Program-made: the position numbers and the translations under genes
The notes under the pieces: model-generated
Seen by the model: the letters and a program-made list of their open reading frames with translations, nothing else
Databases searched by the model: none
What the model was told of the DNA's origin: nothing
In this document: positions 61,048 through 64,000 of the stretch, one piece after another
Position numbering within the stretch: position 1 is the stretch's first letter
Layout: every line of letters begins with the position of its first letter
Assembly (NCBI GenBank): GCA_965200525.1
Contig: OZ241368.1
Span: forward strand, 6,882,001-6,946,000
DNA: 64,000 nt
Direction: 5' to 3'
DNA from: JANNPJ01 sp965200525
GTDB taxonomy: Bacteria; Actinomycetota; Actinomycetes; Actinomycetales; Kineosporiaceae

Positions 61048-62373
61048 TCAGCGCTCGTAGTGGGCGCCGAGCTCGCCGAGCTTGTCCTGGAAGTGCTCGT
61101 AACCCCGGTCGATGACGCCGATCCCGCGCACCCGGGAGGTGCCCTCGGCGGCCAGGGCCGCGATCAGGTGACTGAAACCGCCCCGCAGGTCGGGCACGGT
61201 GATGTCGGCGCCGTGCAGCTTGGCCGGCCCGGAGATGACGGCCGAGTGCTGGAAGTTGCGCTGCCCGAACCGGCAGTGCCGCCCGCCCAGGCACTCCCGG
61301 TAGACCTGCACCTGGGCGCCCATCTCGCGCAGCGCCTGGGTGAAGCCGAACCGGTTCTCGTAGACCGTCTCGTGCACGATGGACAGGCCGCTGGCCTGGG
61401 TCAGGGCCACCACCAGGGGCTGCTGCCAGTCGGTCATGAAACCCGGGTGGACGTCGGTCTCCAGGACCAGCGAGTTCAGCTCCCCGCCGGGGTGGCTGAA
61501 CCGGATGCCCTCGTCGCCGATGTCGAGGATGCCGCCGACCTTCCGGAACACGTTCAGGAAGGTCATCATCTCCTGCTGGCGTGCGCCCTTGACGTAGATG
61601 TCGCCCTTGGTCGCCAGCGCGGCGCAGGCCCAGGAGGCGGCCTCGATCCGGTCGGGCATCGCCCGGTGGGTGAAACCGCCGAGCCGGTCGACGCCTTCGA
61701 TCCGGATCACCCGGTCGGTGTCGACGCTGATGATCGCGCCCATCTTCTGCAGGACGGCGATCAGGTCCATGATCTCGGGCTCGATCGCGGCGTTGCGCAA
61801 CTCGGTGACGCCCTCGGCCCGGACGGCGGTGAGCAGCACCTGCTCGGTGCTGCCGACGCTGGGGTAGGGCAGCTCCAGCTTCACGCCCTGCAGCCGCTGC
61901 GGGGCGCGGATCGCGATGCCGTGCGGCTCCTTGTCGACGACGGCGCCGAACTGGCGCAGCACGTCGAGGTGGTAGTTGATCGGCCGGTCGCCGATCCGGC
62001 AGCCGCCGAGGTCGGGAATGAACGCCTCACCCAGCCGGTGCAACAGCGGGCCGCAGAATAGGATCGGGATCCGGCTGGCCCCGGCGTGGGCGTCGATGTC
62101 GGCCACGTGAGCGTGATCGACGTTGCTCGGGTCGAGCCGCAGTTCCCCCTCGGGGCCGGGCACCTCCTCGACCTGGACGCCGTGCAGCTCGAGCAGGCCG
62201 GTGACGACGGTCACGTCTCGAATGGCCGGCACGTTACGCAGCACACTCGGTTCGTCACCGAGAAGCGCGGCCACCATGGCCTTGGAGACGAAGTTCTTGG
62301 CCCCGCGCACCTGCAGGCTGCCCACCAGTGGGGTGCCACCGTGAATCGTGAGTACGTCGTTCATGACAGCCAT
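61048..62373 (-). CDS. murA: UDP-N-acetylglucosamine 1-carboxyvinyltransferase
   Basis: A 441-residue enzyme for the first committed step of peptidoglycan synthesis. The start is at 62373 (MAVMNDVLTIHGG) or ATG 62364. Motifs: RGAKNFVSKAMVAALLGDEP, the catalytic Cys in PDLGGCRIGDRPINYH, LELPYPSVGSTEQVLL, PDRIEAASWACAALATKGD and FMTDWQQPLVVALTQASG. The fosfomycin-target Cys is kept rather than replaced by the resistant Asp seen in mycobacteria. It is convergent with the cofC side and downstream of hup. Confidence 0.95.
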   Translation of the reverse strand: MAVMNDVLTIHGGTPLVGSLQVRGAKNFVSKAMVAALLGDEPSVLRNVPAIRDVTVVTGLLELHGVQVEEVPGPEGELRLDPSNVDHAHVADIDAHAGASRIPILFCGPLLHRLGEAFIPDLGGCRIGDRPINYHLDVLRQFGAVVDKEPHGIAIRAPQRLQGVKLELPYPSVGSTEQVLLTAVRAEGVTELRNAAIEPEIMDLIAVLQKMGAIISVDTDRVIRIEGVDRLGGFTHRAMPDRIEAASWACAALATKGDIYVKGARQQEMMTFLNVFRKVGGILDIGDEGIRFSHPGGELNSLVLETDVHPGFMTDWQQPLVVALTQASGLSIVHETVYENRFGFTQALREMGAQVQVYRECLGGRHCRFGQRNFQHSAVISGPAKLHGADITVPDLRGGFSHLIAALAAEGTSRVRGIGVIDRGYEHFQDKLGELGAHYER

Positions 62374-62486
62374 CGTGTACTACCTCCGCGTCCGGCCCCA
62401 ACTCATGCACGTGGCGGGCCACCCGATCGGGTCGGCCCGCCACGTGTGCGGTGCTCGTTACGTCATGGAGAAGCGGTGGAACGGGT

Positions 62487-63371
62487 TCAGCGAGCGGTAC
62501 GGCGGGTGGTCGTCTTCTTGGCCGGCGTGGGGGCCGGGGTCTTGGCCGCGGTCCGGCCGGCGGTGGCCTTGGCCGGGGTGGCCTTGGTCGCCGTCTTGGC
62601 CGGGGTGACCGTCTTGACGGCCGGGGCCTTGCGGGCCGGGGTGGCCTTGGTGGCGGTCGTCTTCACGGCCGTCGTCTTGGCCGGGGTGGCCTTGGTCGCC
62701 GTCGTCTTGACCGCGGCGGTCTTGCGAACGGCGGGAGCCTTGGTCGCGGCCACCTTCGTCGCCGGAGCCTTGGTCGCGGTCGTCTTCACGGCCGTCGTCT
62801 TGGCCGGGGTGGCCTTGGTCGCCGTCGTCTTGACCGCGGCGGTCTTGCGAACGGCGGGAGCCTTGGTCGCGGCCACCTTCGTCGCCGGAGCCTTGGTCGC
62901 GGTCTTGGCCGCGGTCGCCTTGGTGGCGGCGGCCTTGGTCGCGGTGGTCCGGGTGACGGCGGTCTTCGCCGGCGCCTTGGTCGCGGCCGTCTTGCGGGTG
63001 GTGGTCTTGGCCGCACTGGCGGCCGCGGCGGCGGCGCCCCGGGTGGTGGCCGCCCGGACGACGCCGGTGGCGCCGATGATCGGCTTCGGCAACGTGCGGG
63101 GCTCGGCCACGTAGGCCTTGAACGACGTACCGGCGCGGAACCGCGGCACCGACGTCTTCTTGATCCGGACCTTCTCGCCGGTGCGCGGATTGCGGCCGGT
63201 GCGGGCGTTACGAACCGCCTTCTCGAACGACCCGAAGCCGCTGATGGTGACCTTTTCGCCCCGCACGACGGCGCGGGTGATCGTGTCGATCACCGCGTCG
63301 AGGGCGTCGGCGGCGGACTGCCTGCCCCCAAGGCGGTCCTGCAATGCCTCGACGATCTCTGCCTTGTTCAC
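62487..63371 (-). CDS. hup: HU-family DNA-binding protein with histone H1-like tail
   Basis: 294 residues from GTG 63371 (VNKAEIVEALQDRLGG). Residues 1-90 are a standard HU domain: VTISGFGSFEKAVRNARTGR and NPRTGEKVRIKKTSVPRFRA. The remaining 200 residues are Lys/Ala/Thr/Pro repeats (KTTATKATPAKT-like), as in HupB/HupS of actinobacteria, binding DNA non-specifically and compacting the nucleoid. The tail includes an exact tandem duplication of 41 codons. It lies between leuD and murA, its usual place. Confidence 0.94.
   Translation of the reverse strand: MNKAEIVEALQDRLGGRQSAADALDAVIDTITRAVVRGEKVTISGFGSFEKAVRNARTGRNPRTGEKVRIKKTSVPRFRAGTSFKAYVAEPRTLPKPIIGATGVVRAATTRGAAAAAASAAKTTTRKTAATKAPAKTAVTRTTATKAAATKATAAKTATKAPATKVAATKAPAVRKTAAVKTTATKATPAKTTAVKTTATKAPATKVAATKAPAVRKTAAVKTTATKATPAKTTAVKTTATKATPARKAPAVKTVTPAKTATKATPAKATAGRTAAKTPAPTPAKKTTTRRTAR
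62653..62904. repeat. 123-bp exact tandem duplication in the hup tail
   Basis: 62653-62775 and 62776-62898 are identical 123-bp units (41 codons, in frame), and the identity runs on six more bases. Exactness at third positions, in a gene where other repeats have drifted, shows recent duplication or ongoing copy-number change. Confidence 0.9.
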
Positions 63372-63485
63372 TGATTCCTCCGGTGCACGGATCGAGTGGA
63401 TACTCGATGTCGCACACGACGGTACGGGCTGCGACCTGGATAAATCCAACACAGCGGACGGTTTTGTCGTTGTGTCTCAACGCAA

Positions 63486-63529
63486 ACCGGCGCCCCGGAG
63501 GCCCTGATCAGGGCTCTCGAGGCGCCGGT
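63486..63529 (-). terminator. Branched hairpin terminator after leuD
   Basis: Outer arms ACCGGCGCC (63486-63494) and GGCGCCGGT (63521-63529) enclose an inner palindrome GCCCTGATCAGGGC (63501-63514). On the minus strand the outer arm is followed by TTTGCGTTG. It lies 75 nt after the leuD stop and before hup, so hup should have its own promoter in the AT-richer stretch at 63372-63480. Confidence 0.7.
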
Positions 63530-63603
63530 CGGCATTCTCACAGAATTGGCTTATCGCCTGTGTCACAATTCTTTTCGACGCCGAATGGGCCTCGAAAACC
63601 GCC

Positions 63604-64000
63604 TCAGCGAGCAGGCAGAGTGGTCGGCAACCAGGTCGGACGATTTTCTTCGAAATCTCCCACCTGATCGACGTGTTGCAAGGTCAGACCGATGTCGTCG
63701 AGGCCCTCCAGGAGGCGCCAGCGGGTGTAGTCGTCGACCTCGAAGGGCACCGTGAGGTCCTCGCAGACCACCGTCCGGGCGGTCAGATCGACCGTCACCT
63801 CGGTCCCCGGGCGGCTTTCCAGGGCCGCCCAGAGCTGCTCCACGTCGTCCGGTCCGACCGCCGCGGCGAGCAGGCCCTGCTTTCCGGCGTTGCCCCGGAA
63901 GATGTCGGCGAACCGGGACGAGATCACGACCCGGAAGCCGTAGTCGTTGAGCGCCCAGACGGCGTGCTCCCGGGAGGAGCCGGTGCCGAAGTCGGGTCCG
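63604..64000 (-). CDS. leuD: 3-isopropylmalate dehydratase small subunit, 5' end cut by window edge
   Basis: The C-terminal 131 residues of LeuD (full length about 200), which with LeuC isomerises isopropylmalate in leucine synthesis. The signature PDFGTGSSREHAVWALNDYG and VVISSRFADIFRGNAGKQGL are present, then the tail TRWRLLEGLDDIGLTLQHVD. The frame is open to the right edge. The leuD-hup-murA order is typical of actinobacteria. Confidence 0.95.
   Translation of the reverse strand, partial: GPDFGTGSSREHAVWALNDYGFRVVISSRFADIFRGNAGKQGLLAAAVGPDDVEQLWAALESRPGTEVTVDLTARTVVCEDLTVPFEVDDYTRWRLLEGLDDIGLTLQHVDQVGDFEENRPTWLPTTLPAR

Noticed and set aside
61048..62373. MurA with an Asp in place of the catalytic Cys, giving fosfomycin resistance
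   Set aside because: The loop reads LGGCRIGDRP, so the Cys is present.

Overview
The window is chromosomal DNA of a very high-GC actinobacterium (Actinomycetota, class Actinomycetia). This rests on strong G/C bias at third codon positions, many GTG starts, repeated 4-bp ATGA/GTGA stop-start overlaps, and lineage markers: a WhiG-type sigma factor, DUF2469, DUF3515, the F420 enzyme CofC/FbiD, an HU protein with a histone-like tail, and a GlnR-type box before amt. The genus cannot be named from the sequence. There is no rRNA, tRNA, CRISPR array, prophage or intact insertion sequence. The window matches two conserved housekeeping blocks of actinobacteria, nearly all on the minus strand, interrupted by plus-strand accessory genes.

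Region 1 (1-13.7 kb): rpsB (cut by the left edge), a PLP aminotransferase, an M23 peptidase, whiG, xerC, dprA, comM, yraN, a zinc-ribbon protein, a four-gene ABC-2 exporter operon, a secreted HAD acid phosphatase, DUF2469 and two crcB fluoride-channel genes. It holds all the damage seen: frameshifts in the M23 gene, dprA and crcB2, and a roughly 1-kb deletion fusing the start of yraN to the second half of comM. The other 50 kb shows no broken gene, so this is either local decay (including two transformation genes) or locally poor sequence.

Region 2 (13.7-34.7 kb): rnhB, three tandem lepB signal peptidases, rplS, trmD, rimM, khpA, rpsP, an amidohydrolase, ffh, an unknown secreted six-cysteine protein, the nitrogen operon amt-glnB-glnD, ftsY, an unknown membrane-anchored protein and smc. 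Secretion (ffh, ftsY, lepB), ribosome and tRNA maturation, and nitrogen sensing are interleaved.

Region 3 (34.9-44.1 kb): an accessory island. It has a beta-propeller glycosidase-like gene, two tandem hydrophobic micropeptide genes (30 and 32 aa) running into a membrane GGDEF-EAL protein and a DUF5317 membrane protein, an alpha/beta hydrolase, an OafA-type acyltransferase with an SGNH domain, a sulfotransferase, and a winged-helix regulator without a receiver domain. The micropeptide plus c-di-GMP operon is the best candidate for an undescribed system.

Region 4 (44.1-64 kb): mutM, rnc, rpmF, DUF177, a DivIVA-like coiled coil, coaD, rsmD, recG, a DAK2/YloV kinase, rpmB, thiL, an Lrp-type RAM domain protein, DUF3515, ddl, a trans-sulfuration enzyme, gpsA, plsC, cofC, a small OB-fold-like protein, murA, hup and leuD (cut by the right edge). 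Short tandem-repeat tracts sit at or near three gene ends (35.8, 57.8 and 60.8 kb), and a large inverted repeat lies between rpmB and thiL.
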